A stretch of 64,000 nt of DNA from Neoceratodus forsteri (GCA_016271365.2 CM057459.1:485101501-485165500), one strand, 5' to 3'; positions 33,737 through 44,918 are shown, counted from the first letter of the stretch. Numbers and translations are program-made. Notes: generated by a model from the letters alone, not told the origin.

Positions 33737-35536
33737 TTGATGACTTTAGTCTGCCATTTGTGGATTGTAGCTTCCCAACTGCAGCATCAGCAAGGAGCAG
33801 GACCTTGCATCCTGCAGTGGGTTTTTCTCAGGCAACTAGTCAATGAACCCACTAGGAATAAAGCAATTCTGGACTTGGTGTTTACAAACAGGGATGACTT
33901 TGCAGAAGTTGAAATGGGCAGTCTACTAGGTCCCAACGATCACCATAAAGTGTGGTTTGACATTAAGACAGGAACAGAGACAACCCACGAGGTTGAGGGT
34001 CCTAGACTTTAGGAGGGTGGATTTTAAAGAAATGGGAGACTGACTCAGAAACTGCCTCAAGGGGGGGGGGGATTGCCAGGGTGGGAAGAGGTACAGTGGG
34101 AAAAATAAGGGAGGTCATAATTAAGGCAACCAGCCCCTGTGTGAATGAAATGAGTAGAAGAAGAAAGAAAGGAGACTATTGTGATTCTTTAGGGAAGTGG
34201 CCAAGGTGGTGAAGGAAAAAAGAGTGACATTCAGGAGGTATCAGGAAATGCAGAGGAAGGAAGACAGGGAGGTGCACCAAGCAAAACAGAGGGAAACAGT
34301 AAAGGCAGTGAAGGAAGCAAAGGTGCAATGAGAGGAAAGGACAGCCAAGGGGTTAGCTAAATGGTTATCTAAATGGGATTCTAATTTCTTCAGGTACATA
34401 AACGAGATGAGGAAGTCAAATGGAGTGATAATGAGGCTAAGAAGGGCAGCAGGGGGGACTGCTCAGAAGAGACCCAGAAACAGCAAACATCATGAGCATG
34501 TACTTCTACTCAGTCTTCACAGAGGAGGGAGGGAGTCTGGACCACCTTGAAGCAGCAGGAACAAAGGGGGAAGGAGGTGAACACAAGTCCATTTTCAAAG
34601 AAAAGAGTCCTGAAGGGAATTGCAGCACTGAAAGTGGACAAGGCTATGAGACTGGACATGATACATCCAAGGGTACTAAAGGAACTCAGGGAGGTGTTAG
34701 TTGCCCCACTGATGACCTTATTCAACAGCTCTCTGGAAACAAGTATGGCTCCAGAGGGCTGGAGGAGAGCACACATTGTTCCTCTACATAAGGGTGGCAG
34801 CAGGGAAGAGGCTAGCACCTATAGGCCCATCAGTCTCACCTCAGTGGTTAGAAAATTAATGAAATCCTGTTAATAGAGTATCTTTAATCCACTGGGCTCC
34901 AAGACCACAGGCAGCATTAATTCATGGGGCAGGGGGTCCTAAAAATGATGCCTCCCTTATAGAGATCTTCCACTTGAAGTGCTGGTGCCAGGGCTGCCAG
35001 TCGGTATTTACTTTTGCAACAAATAAAGCTTAGCAATCAACTCCAGAGTGTCCTAGTGAGTGCTTTACCTTGAGTTTTGGGTTTGGGGGAGGTCATGCCA
35101 GATGAATCTGATTGATTTCTTTGACTGGGTAAGCAGGGAAAAAGATTAAGGAAGGGCAGTGGATGTGGCCTATCTGGACTTCAACAAGACCTTTGACACT
35201 ATGCCACACAGTAAACTGCTAAAAAAATTGAGCAGTTTAAGGGTGAGATCTAAAATGATTAATTGGGTTACAACTGGTTAACTTATAGGAGACAGAGGGT
35301 GGTGGTTAACATCACTCACTCTAACGATGGGAGTTATGGCCAGTAGGGTGCAGAAGGTTTCAGTACTGGGACCAGTTCTCTTTAATGTCTTCATAACTGA
35401 CATTGCAGGAGAACTGGATGAGAAGGTATGCCTTTTTACAGATAACACCAAAACTGTAACAAGGTGGATACTCCTGATAGGGTGGAGAAAAATGGCATCT
35501 TGGGAAACTCAGAGTGGTCAAAAGCATGGCAGTTGA
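33737..35536 (+). pseudogene. CR1-4 ORF2 (endonuclease end, RT), broken
   Basis: 33737-34012 carries the endonuclease end (NKAILDLVFTNRDDF, then LLGPNDHHKVWF; GPNDH replaces the usual GxSDH). 34162-34450 holds the lysine-rich linker in pieces. 34547-34873 has VDKAMRLDMIHPRVL (the usual GPDGIHP is altered) and IVPLHKGG. 35085-35300 has the NLIDFFDWV and LDFNKTFDTMPHS blocks. 35327-35536 has LGPVLFNVFITDIAGE and motif C as FTDNTKT instead of FADDTKI, so a catalytic aspartate is lost. Many stops are present. Confidence 0.8.
34930..35080. other. ~150-bp insertion inside CR1-4 RT
   Basis: CR1 similarity breaks after 'cattaattcatgggg' and resumes at 'gggaggtcatgccagatgaa'. Other copies read continuously through this point. 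The insert begins 'cagggggtcctaaaaatg' and contains 'caacaaataaag'. Identity unknown. Confidence 0.5.
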
Positions 35537-35640
35537 GGTTGGGGTACGTGAATATCATATTCTGACTATTCACCTAACATTCATATTCCTAGGTCCCAGT
35601 TATTCATTATTCATGCTACATTATCTATCTTATTATCTAA

Positions 35641-35790
35641 CATTCACTAAAAAATACCACCAACAGCTTAATCTGGTTCAAGGTTAGTTGGCATTCATCT
35701 GTATCCCCCTCCCCCCGAGTCGTGCCTGAAAATAGGCAGGATTTGTCTAGTGCACTTACCCGGTCAACAAAAGCTAAATAAATAAATAAA
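35641..35790 (+). mobile_element. V-SINE copy 3, tail only
   Basis: 'cattcactaaaa', 'taccaccaacagcttaatc', 'ggcattcatctgtatcccc' and 'gcctgaaaataggcag' match the tails of V-SINE copies 1 and 2, ending in (TAAA)n at about 35775-35790. The tRNA head and the core, including the Tx1 target site, are absent. The match begins about 30 nt downstream of the target site. Confidence 0.82.
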
Positions 35791-37641
35791 TTATTCATTA
35801 CTTGTTATTTGGTCACTACATCTGGCTGTAAGACTTCAGTGTTTTCTCAGACTTCCTGTCCGATCAGAGGCCACTTTGTAAGCTCACTGGTGGGACCTCT
35901 CACAGAAGCTTCAGGTAGTGAGAGACAGATTACCTGAGCTGCTGCAGAGAAAGAAAACCTATTTCCATCCATTTGTTAATACAATACACAAATCAGAAAT
36001 CTTGGCATTTTTGTTCCTTCTCTAAAGACCAGTCTAAAGAGACAATTTTTATCACACTTTCATGTAAAAATTTTTAATGTTTCTCAGGAGACCTGTCAGG
36101 AGTTTTTTTCCCCAAATACTAGGCCTGTTTCTGCTCTGCAAGCAAAAAAACAAAAAAAGCCACAGCCTGGCAAATAGTGCTTGTTGAGGGAAGTGTTACT
36201 GTTGTTAACATTTTGCTGTCCCATTCCTACTTGTTATTATTTATTGTGAATAAACAATCTACTTCCATTCGCTTGTTAAAGTTAGCCAAAAAGCAGAAAT
36301 ATTGACAGTTGTGTTCTTTTTGTAAATCTCAAGGTAGAGGAAAGGGTATATTTTCTCACTTCTGTGTAGTAATTTAAATTTTTAGTGTTTTTCAGAAGAA
36401 CTGCTAGGAAAGTATTTTCCCCTCCTACAGGTAACAAAAAACAAAAATCATACTACTAGGCCAGACCTGATTTTGCTCTGCAATGAAGAATCAGCCACAG
36501 CCCTGGTGCAAATCCTCCTTATTTTGGCATAATGATAAATATGATCATATTAGGTGTAGTAACCTACAGAGGCCACTTACTCAGTCAGCAGCTGCAATGT
36601 GCACAAAGTCAAAAAATAACAGAACATTTCCAATATCAAGTTGTTCATTTTTTTTCCCATTAATACCATATATACTAACCCTAACATTTCACTGATAACG
36701 GCTTGTTCAGAGGAGTGCTTTTACTGTTGCCGTTGTTTTTCTATCCCTTTCTTGCTTGTAATAATTTATCACACAAACAAAAAAAACTGCTTGTTTTTAT
36801 GTCTCTTTCTTATATCCTTTCATTTAATTTTCAAGAAAGGTCCAAGGGAAAGGCATCACATAACACTTTTTTTTATAAAGTGCCATTTTACTCTCCTTGC
36901 AGCCCAACCCACTAGGAGAACAACACGGTGCAGTCAAAATGTCTTGGCTGAGTCACCGTCCCAATGGGTCAGGTTCAAAAGGAGCCGTGCTGGGTGGATG
37001 CCATATGGTGTAATGGGCCCCTGGCTGAAAACAATCTGCCATTTCAATGATGACTCATAGAGTCCAAACAGGGTTTATCCCATTACCTCTCTGATTACAG
37101 GGTAGGGTATAATATCCCTGTCTGTTATAAAAGTACATCTTTATTTGATTACAGGGTATATCCCTGGTGGACAACAGGTGGGGAAAATAATATATTAAAA
37201 GAAACAGTGTTTTGGTTTCTTAAAATGAAATGAAAGAGCCAGCCCTGTAGTGCTCCAGTACAGTCAGTACTGCTAATTACTCCAATGGACCAAGTTTCCA
37301 AATGGAACTTGGTCACACAGGGGCCAGCCAGCAGAGAGACGATTGAGCATCCCATAGATGGTTTTTCTCTTGCAAAATGGGGGCACAGTGTCCCTCTGAG
37401 AAACTGTTGTGCCACTGTACTGTAAACAGGGTGCTGGGTGGCAGAGTGGATGCGTGAAAAAAAGAAAATGAAATAAAAGGATTTTAAAGGAGCAATAAAT
37501 GCAGGATTTTTTATTTGTGAAATAAACAACTGCAAGAAAGAAAGGAAAGGAAAATAGTCTCCTAAAGAAGCCTTGTCTGTGAAACATTGGTGCTATGTGG
37601 GTACAGGGACGCAAGAAGAGTTTATCCAAATCTCTTCTCAT
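35791..37641. other. No gene; diverged internal repeats
   Basis: Noncoding sequence with loosely repeated phrases about 300 bp apart. Examples are 'ttccatccatttgttaa' near 35965 and 'ttccattcgcttgttaa' near 36264, or 'ctgctctgcaa' near 36132 against 'ttgctctgcaa' near 36473. Longer open frames around 36.6-37.6 kb on both strands show no family similarity and some weak mirrored similarity to each other. Confidence 0.4.
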
Positions 37642-38410
37642 TTAGCCCACCCCATCTGGATCATCTACACTGTTGCAGATCTTGGTGTCATCTGCAAACA
37701 GACAAACCTTACCCTCCAATCCATCTGCGATGTCACTGATGAAGATATTGAAGAGGACTGGCCCAAGAACTGATCCCTGAGGTACCCCACTTGTGACTTG
37801 CATCTGTTCTGACAGTATAGCATTTACCACCACTCTCTGTTTTTTGTCCGCCAACCAGTTTGCCACCCAGCTGACCAACTTCTGACCCACCCCAAGCCTA
37901 CCTAGTTTATTAGCTAGTCTTCTGTGTGGAACAACATTGAAAGCTTTCCTAAAGTCAAGGTAGGTGACATCAACTGCTCCACCTTGGTCCAGCACTCTGG
38001 CTACCCAACCAAAGAAATCTATGAGATTAGTTTGACAGGACCTTCCTGCTGTAAACCCATGCTGTCATGGATCCTGTGCTCCTATGGATTCCAGGTATTG
38101 CACTATTTTGTCCTTAAGGAGTGCCTCCATAATCTTGCCCACTACTGAGGTAAGACTAACTGGTCTGTAGTTCCCTGTCTTTTCCCTGCTGCCACTCTTG
38201 TGGAGTGGGATCACATGAGCCCTTCTCCAGTCTTCTGGGCCCTCTCCTGTGCTCAGAGACTCATTAAACAGTTCTGATAATATTTCTGCTAGTTCCTCCC
38301 TTAGCTCCTATAGTACCTTGGGATGTATGCCATCAGGTCCCATTGCCTTGTCCACCCTGAGCTTTGCGAGCTCTTGTAGAACCCTTTCTTTTATTCAAGG
38401 AGTCTTTGGT
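37642..38410 (-). pseudogene. CR1 RT internal fragment (CR1-5)
   Basis: Minus-strand CR1 RT. From high to low coordinate it reads through the finger region (VDKAMGPDGIHP, WRRAHVIPLHKSGS), the QHGFTAGRSCQTN block and then a clean 117-residue frame (37642-37995). That frame has TYLDFRKAFNVVPHRR (the second FD reads FN), SGVPQGSVLGPVLFN and FADDTKI. It stops just after motif C (DDPDGVG), with no C-terminal region, 3' UTR or tail. Two in-frame stops lie near 38070 and 38310. It is one of the best-preserved RT cores here. Confidence 0.85.
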
Positions 38411-39655
38411 CCCATTATTTCAAATGAAAACAAATGGTTAAGTAAGCATCACATCAAGGCAACACCGGCAGTTACCTTGACATAGCGTCGAGCTTGACCA
38501 TTTCTTTATATTGAATTCATGTGACCAAAGACCCCTGAAATGATTTCCAGTTTTGCATGTTTTAATAAAAGATACACAAAAGCTGCATTTCAAATATACA
38601 TTTGTATTTTCAGATAAGAGCAATAAACAATGGACAGAAAAACAACCCTGTAAATCATTTTGTAAACTTAATTATAAAAATGATATAAGAGAATTTCCAC
38701 AGTATCATCTTTGCTGGGCCCCTTACTTAGCTTACCTTTCCCCTCCTCTGGGTATAGGGTGATCCTTACATTTATTGAGACTTGGTTCATTATGTTATAT
38801 CGGTGTATTGTCTGCAGGAGGGTCTATTGGTAGCCCTCCCTCCCCCATTGAGGTATAGTAGTAGCTTGCTCTCTATTTCCTCGCAAGCTGGGTGATCTGG
38901 ATGTATGTTTATACACTTGCTTTTCTTTTCTTTGGATCTTTATCTTTGTTTTGCTCCACAGGTACAGAAGATGCATTATAATTTCCTTATGGACTTAAGC
39001 TGAACTGACTGCCTCAATCCTAATTTGATTTAAACTCACACAGTGGCCTGAGACACTAATGCTTAACCTTTCCTTCCTAGTATAATCCCACTGCTCACAT
39101 GCAAGCACAAGTGTATTTATAAACCTCAAATTGTTTTGCATGCACTACTCTCAGCTCTTGGGAGCCTGCTGTTAATCTATGTGGTGCTATGTACTGTAGT
39201 TTCCAAGCAGACCTTTTCTAACTGTGCTATGTGTTTATCTATAAAACAAAAATCAATAAAAAGTATTATTGACAAATAATTATGCAAGACAATCTACAAA
39301 CAGGGCATCAAATCTCCAGACTCAACAAGATGGTCAGTTGTTGAAATTGAAGGTGATAGGTATCCAACAGACAAGGCAAAGCAAATGTAATAAACTGACT
39401 CCAGATAAACAGTGGAAACATTTGAACTAATGCTCATCATCCCACAAACCGAGGAGTCTGGGAGTTGGAATGTTGCTATTTTTTTATTTTAAACTGTAGA
39501 TATAGTGAGAATGTATGATAAAACATAATGTGGGAAATTCTCAGCAGATTCTAGTGTGCATAAAACTAACCACACTCTAGTCTGGCTATGCAGTAACAAG
39601 ATAAGAAAACATTAGGATTGATGAAACAAAAAACTGCTGCACTCACTAGAGCTTG
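38411..39655. other. No feature recognised
   Basis: About 1.2 kb of AT-rich sequence with no gene or repeat that I can identify. Confidence 0.45.
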
Positions 39656-39725
39656 AAAAAACAGCACTGACACTAAAGAGAAGCGTCAAATCCTTTACTA
39701 CAGTGTACAGAAAAGACCACTCAAT

Positions 39726-39748
39726 GTTTCACTTTACAGCTTCATCAG
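39726..39748 (-). ncRNA. Degenerate hammerhead-ribozyme-like core
   Basis: On the minus strand the order CTGATGA (39748-39742), 11 nt, GAAAC (39730-39726) matches the hammerhead core. Penelope-like elements are known to carry hammerhead motifs in their terminal repeats. The intervening stem II (AGCTGTAAAGT) pairs poorly here, so activity is doubtful. Confidence 0.4.
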
Positions 39749-40832
39749 TAGTGTAAAAAGTACCCCAAAAGACCAATTAAATAGTGGTTTCTCTTAAAGG
39801 CACAGTACTAAAAAAAAATCAATAAATGTAGTGAGTGTGTCAGTGCTCAACATACATATCTACAGTATTTACAATTAAAAAATCATATCTAAAACATCTC
39901 ATAAATAACAACTTAATTTAGTACAAAAGATCATAACTATTTTGGAATAGTTATACAAACTAAAATTGTGCTGGATAATTATATTCTGCCTTCCAGGTTA
40001 GCATCAGCACTAACTACATCCTTATTATTTAGTCAGCTAACAGTAATACAACTATATACCTGCACTCACACATGTCCCTTGATATTTCATAAAAAGAGGG
40101 CTATCTCAATCTGATCATTCTGGCTTGGAAAAGATGCTCTAAAATAACAGTGAACGAGTGGGGTTAGACGGTGATGAATTACTGGTGTTGGGACAACAGG
40201 AGATGAACAAACAAAAAAGGAAATTTTCATTTATTCCACCCACAAACTGCATAGTCAATGTATTTGTGAAGGCCTGTGAAAAAGATTTGAAGCAACTGAT
40301 GGCTCATCATAGTCAGGCATCCTATGTTAATGTGAGCAGTGAGGAATTTAAAGCGTTGAAAGAACTTGGAATTGACATAGGTAATACAATAAAACCTGCA
40401 GACCAGGGGGGTAGTGTGGTGGTCCACGACATGGATATGTATGTTGTTGAATTTCAGAGTCAGTTATTTGTTGTTAGGTATTATTGTCCATTGTCTTCTA
40501 ACCTCCACACTCCCCCTGAAAAACAAAATTGATACTTTTCTCACTTGTGTTGTGCAAAAGGTGTAACTGATAATGATGATTTTCATTTTAGTCAGTTCCA
40601 TATCTGAGTAGGCCAACAATATACACCTTTCCTAAAATTCAAAAATGTCTAAATAATCCCCTGGGCAGAACCATTATTGCTTCAATAGGGTCTTTGACAG
40701 AACCCCCATTTCAGTACATTGATTTTTATGTTGCTTGCACGCATGTGCAAGAAACATAGTGCCATCATCGGAGATTTCGGAGGTGTGTCACCTCCTCCTC
40801 CAATTCAGGCAGTGTGCTGGAAGGCACGGCCC

Positions 40833-40892
40833 CTGTATGCCAATGCATTTTGGAGCTGTCTATGACACGCTCCAAAATGCAGTGGCATACAG
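40833..40892. repeat. Near-perfect hairpin, 24-bp stem, 12-nt loop
   Basis: Arms at 40833-40856 (starting ctgtatgccaatgcatttt) and 40869-40892 are reverse complements with a single mismatch over 24 bp, around a 12-nt loop (40857-40868). It lies in the GC-rich half of the PLE-1 insertion. It could be the heart of a palindromic MITE or a pre-miRNA-like transcript; neither is shown. Confidence 0.75.
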
Positions 40893-40973
40893 TTGAAAGG
40901 GGAGCTACGCTTGAGTGAGCAGCGATAAGAAGCTGCTCACGCATCCCCCAGAGGTGCGCGCCCCAAGACTGTA

Positions 40974-41160
40974 TAGCCGACGGGTGCCCAATCCCGTCGG
41001 CTGAGCTGCGTCTGCCTCCCCCAGTAGTTGGTGCCACGCTGGGAGCCCACCCCAGCATGGCAATCAGTCCTTTATCATCGGGGTGCCCAACTTCCGTCGG
41101 CTGAACACCCCCAACGTCCTTGTGCCATGCTGGGAGCCCACCCCAGCGTGGCAAACGTGC
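40974..41160 (+). repeat. Duplicated GC-rich block
   Basis: 'gggtgcccaa', 'cgtcggctga' and 'gtgccacgctgggagcccac' occur twice in the same order, about 95-108 bp apart. The second phrase forms a hairpin with 'ccccagcatggca'. Function unknown. Confidence 0.6.
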
Positions 41161-41394
41161 CCACAACGCTTTTTTTACCTGTAAGACAAAACGGTCCAGG
41201 TGCCTCCCTCCTCCCACAACCCGCACCCACCCACTGTGCACCCAGCCTCCCACACCACCCCTCACCCCATACTTACCTCTGGACTCTGGCGCGACGATCT
41301 TCTGTGGACCGGAACACATCTGCACTCTTCAAAGCCGACCGCGAACTGAGGAAATGCCAGTAAGCTGTATAATGGGCTAGATAGGGGTTTCAAC

Positions 41395-42600
41395 TTTATT
41401 GGTATCTCCAGCTATTTTGGGATTTTAGAAATTTTCAACATGGGGTTTAGACCATCTGAATGATACATTGTCATGAGCAGATTCAGGTCTAATGGTGATT
41501 TCACACATGACTGTGCAGTGACTGTGAAATCACCCTTCAGGCCTGAATACCACCATGACAGTGACATCATTCATGAGAAGGGGACCCAAAACCCCCATGT
41601 TGAAAATTTGGTGCCAAAATTCCAAAAAATGACTGTTTTACAAGCGTGCATTGCACAGTTCCTACGCAGGCTCATAAGTTCATGAAATTTCAATATTTTC
41701 ACTCCAGATTTTCAACATTGCCATTTTACCACACCTTCTTATGATTAGTATAGCTGTCATTTATCACATCTCACCCAAAATGTGTTTCCGCCCATGTAGC
41801 ACAGAATGGCACAGTCGGTGTGCGAAATCAATGTATGGGACAAATTAAGAAAATCACAGTGACACTGTTCATGAGCAGAGGTCTTAAAATGGCTATGTTG
41901 AAAATTTGACGAAAAAATTCCTAAAAATGACTGTTTTACGAGTGTGCGTTGCACAGTTCCCACGCATGCTCGTAGGTTTGCAAATTTTCAATATTTCCAC
42001 TCCAGATTTTCAACATTGCCATTTTTCCATACCTTCTTATGAGTAGTACAGCTGTCATTTTTCACATCTCACCCAAAGCGTGTTTCTGCCCATATAGCGC
42101 ACAATGGGCATGATCGTTATGCGAACTCAGTGTATGGGACACATTAAGAAAATCACAGTGTCCTGTTCATGAGCAGAGATCTTAAATGGTAATGTTGAAA
42201 ATTTGGTGAAAGAATTCTAAAATGACTGTTTTGAGTGAAAAGTGCTGCAGTTCCTACGACGTCAGGAGGTCTATGAATTTTCAATATTTCCACCCAGATT
42301 TTCAACATTGCCATTTTACCATGCCTCCTTATGAGCAGTACAGCTGTCATTTTTCACATCCTGCCCAAATGTGTTTCGCCTATGAAGCATAATGGCTGCA
42401 GTCAGTGTGCAAACTCAATGTATGGGATACATTAACAAAATCACAGTGACACTGTTCATGACCAGAGGTCTTAAAATGGCTATGTTGAAAATTTGGTGAA
42501 AAAAATCCTAAAAATGACTGTTTTATGAGCGTGCGTTGAGCAGTTCCTACGCACGCTCGTAAGTTCACAAATTTTCAATATTTACACTCCAATGACTTCC
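41395..42600 (+). repeat. RepA tandem array, ~295-bp units
   Basis: The phrase 'ccagattttcaacattgcc' recurs at about 41705, 42002 and 42295, and 'ttttcaatatt' at about 41690, 41983, 42277 and 42570, giving periods of roughly 293-297 bp. Units also share 'gttcatgagcagag', 'atggctatgttgaaaatttg', 'aaaatgactgttttacgag' and 'aaaatcacagtg'. About four units are present, with the first diverged and the last truncated. They are closer to each other than to the RepA copy at 6.6-8.6 kb, which suggests local amplification. Confidence 0.8.
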
Positions 42601-43876
42601 AAATACCTAAACAGCACATAGAAGCAAGCAACATTCGGCATTGACAAATGCTTGTTTACATAAGATCATTTGTTCAGTCTTTAAGATCTTATGTTAAGGA
42701 TACAATGGACATTTCAGGGGTGTTGAAGGACCTTCACATCAAGAGTACAAATCTTTTAATGACCCTCAGTGTGGAGGCACTCTATACTAACATCTCACAT
42801 GAGGGAGGTTTATAGGATCTTTCCTGTTTTTTTGGATTAGAGGGGGCCATCAGCCTGTCCTCCAACTAACTTTTTAGTGGATCTGGTAAGATTCATATTA
42901 GAAAGCAATATCTCCACTTTTTTAAGGAAATACTATATCCAGACAAGTGGAACAGCAATGGGGACTACATTTGCCCCAAGTTATGCCAACCTTTATCTTG
43001 GTTTTTGGGAAAGGTTGGTACATGAGGCTGAAACTAGCCCTTATCTATTCAGGATTATGTTATGGAGGTGATTTTATCAATGATACATTCATGGTGTGGT
43101 GGGGGAAGAGGAGTTGTTTCAGTTTGTCTCTTTTTGAAAGCACTAATCTGAATCTTAAGTTTTTGGTTAACTACAATTTTTCAAAGATTTCTTTTTTGGA
43201 CATTGAAATTTTGAATAATATGGAGACGGACGTGGACACAAATTTGTATAGAAAAATTATAGATTGGAATTATTTTCTGTTTGGTAGCTCATACCACCCC
43301 CACCAGACCATAGATAGTATACCTACAAGTTAATTCCTGCATGTTTGCAGGAACTGCAGCACTCCAGAATCTTTTCCAGTGAACTGTAGGGAAATCAAAA
43401 TTCGTTTCAGAGATAGAGGCGATAGCAATCCAATGATACAAAAATCCAAGTAGAAAGCTTCTAATATGAATAGGATGGACCTTAGAACATCTATGGATAG
43501 GAATATATATGACAACATGCCTGATTTATCTGTTAATTTTGTTACAACCTACAGCTTTCAGGTTGGAGAAGTTAGAAACATTAAACAGAAAAATTATAGT
43601 ATTCTCCAAACAGAAGAGAAATTGTCAGGTGTCACTGCACAGCTTCCTACATTTTTACATCAAAGAGCATCAGATATTGGTGTCAGGGTGACAGATAGTT
43701 TGCAGCCTGCATATCCTCAGAGTAGTAACTCTTGGTTGTCACCTTTGCTTTGTGGCAATTTTACATGTGGGCAAAGTAAGTATTGTACTGTACTAAAGGA
43801 AAGGAATAGCTTTTTGAATCCAGTCATGGGAAGAACCTTCAAATTAAGAAATGTATCAGTTGTAATGGTACCCACA

Positions 43877-44165
43877 TAGTTTATTTAGCCACATGTCAGT
43901 GTGGTATATTCTATGTAGGGAAAACTAAACAGAAGTTGAAAGAGAGTAGGTGATCACATTAGGGCCATACGGAATGGAAATAGGCATTATGTACTGGCAG
44001 AACATGTGCTGGGATCAGCTAATATAAAACAGCACATTATTATATTTATGGTGATTAAGAAAGTATTTATAATGCCAGAGGGGAGAGGGGAATTTAAAAT
44101 TGCTGTTGGCAATAACAAAAGGATTTGTGGATGTTCAAATTCCAGGCAACATTGTTTCCAGGCCT
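43877..44165 (+). pseudogene. PLE-1 GIY-YIG endonuclease module, frameshifted
   Basis: The + strand reads VYLATCQCGIFYVGKTKQKL, where GIFYVGKT stands for the GIY...YVGxT motif with the Cys pair before it. After a frameshift it continues GDHIRAIRNGNRHYVLAEHV (the arginine/histidine and catalytic region) and ends KIAVGNNKRICG. In canonical Penelope elements this endonuclease cuts the target for RT priming. The N-terminal linker is in 43466-43879. Frame breaks inactivate it. Confidence 0.8.
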
Positions 44166-44200
44166 GAATGATTGAATTTTGATAGTCCCCTTTTTATGAA

Positions 44201-44918
44201 ATATTAAGGGGTATATGTGAGTGATGATAAAGCTTTCCTCAGTTGATTGGTACCAGCCCCAACCCTTTGAGAACTGAATATGTGTGAACGTATATAGATT
44301 CTGGACGTATGTATACGTCCACAGTCTTCTAAGGGTTAAAAGCGTAAACAAGCATTTCTTATCTGTTAATATTTTACAGCAACTATACTGTCACATAGGA
44401 GTCCCCTGTGGCATGGACATCATCTGCATCATCAGAGGGTTGGCTGTGGAGGACTCTGGCACAATAATGGCCATCAGAAAGTTGCAGGATCAACCGGATA
44501 AACTTAAGATTTCAGCAGTCTCAGGCATTTAAAACAATGATAGCTAGTGCATTTGAAATAATCTAGCCCTGTATGTCATGTGTTTTTAATTGGGGAATGC
44601 TGACAGTTTCCCTTTAAATAAAAAAAATGTCTGTGTAGGCAATCAAAGATCAAATGAGTGAGCACCTAATCAAACACTACACACAAAGTGAGAAATTTTA
44701 ATAAAATAAAATTTATAAAAATAATAATGTCTAACTGAATTACTGGATATAAAATTGGCTAGTTTGAAAATGTAGGTCTGGTCTGAAATACCACAAATTT
44801 ACTACTAGCACCATGGCCTGAAAAGGGGACTAATGTGTCATACATACTGAAAGATCCCACTTGCTGTAACAGCTGAGACTGGGATATCATTCATGTATAA
44901 TCATAAAGGGGGGACAAT
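44201..44918. other. No feature recognised
   Basis: A short open frame at 44284-44532 does not resemble a family I know, and nothing else is seen. Confidence 0.45.

Larger units (their letters stand above)
32966..35545 (+). mobile_element. CR1 LINE lacking 3' end (CR1-4)
   Basis: It starts in the ORF1 C-terminal region ('ggtccttagtgggatgttt', comparable to 55735 and 10630) and runs through endonuclease and RT. It stops abruptly after 'agcatggcagttgaggtt' in the post-RT region, before the 3' UTR and tail. The missing 3' end means a later deletion or rearrangement, since target-primed insertion truncates only 5' ends. Confidence 0.8.
40733..42668. repeat. Composite insertion inside PLE-1
   Basis: PLE-1 codons are contiguous across this 1.9-kb segment ('gatttttatgtt' on the left, 'catttgttcagtc' on the right). 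It consists of a GC-rich half (40733-41390) holding a strong hairpin and a duplicated block, and an AT-rich half (41395-42600) made of RepA tandem units. No coding region is recognised, and no clear terminal inverted repeat. Confidence 0.6.
40158..43400 (+). pseudogene. PLE-1 reverse transcriptase, broken and split
   Basis: The N-terminal piece (40158-40532) has AHHSQASYVNVSSEEFKAL and IKPADQGGSVVV, the 'KPADKGG' block diagnostic of Penelope RT. Next comes IYTFPKIQKCLNNP (about 40610-40660). After the insertion the frame resumes near 42669. Motif A reads LSVEALYTNIS where most PLEs have DVxxLYTNI, so the catalytic Asp is lost. Motif B reads TSGTAMGTTFAPSYANLYLG (intact). Motif C reads GGDFINDTFMVW, with IDD changed to IND. 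Then come FLDIEI (about 43196) and a YRKxxDWNYFLFGSSYHP block (about 43246). PLEs use this RT with telomerase-like features. Confidence 0.82.
39656..44200 (+). mobile_element. Penelope-like element, interrupted (PLE-1)
   Basis: A plus-strand Penelope-like retroelement. A terminal-repeat-like segment at about 39656-39800 ('cactcaatgtttcactttacagcttcatcagtag' region) precedes RT (40158-40732 and 42669-43400) and a C-terminal GIY-YIG module (43877-44165). The RT is interrupted at 40733-42668 by unrelated repeats. The flanking codons join as ...FQYIDFYV and QSLRSYVKD... across the insertion. Confidence 0.82.

Noticed and set aside
36641..37641. Pair of opposed open frames (139 and 122 residues) as a possible gene or TIR transposon
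   Set aside because: The mirrored similarity is weak by eye and no transposase motif or clear termini are seen.
40765..41325. 186-residue minus-strand open frame in GC-rich DNA
   Set aside because: It spans the hairpin and duplicated blocks of the PLE-1 insertion. Low stop frequency is explained by base composition.
44284..44532. 82-residue plus-strand open frame as a host exon
   Set aside because: No splice-site context or family resemblance that I can support.
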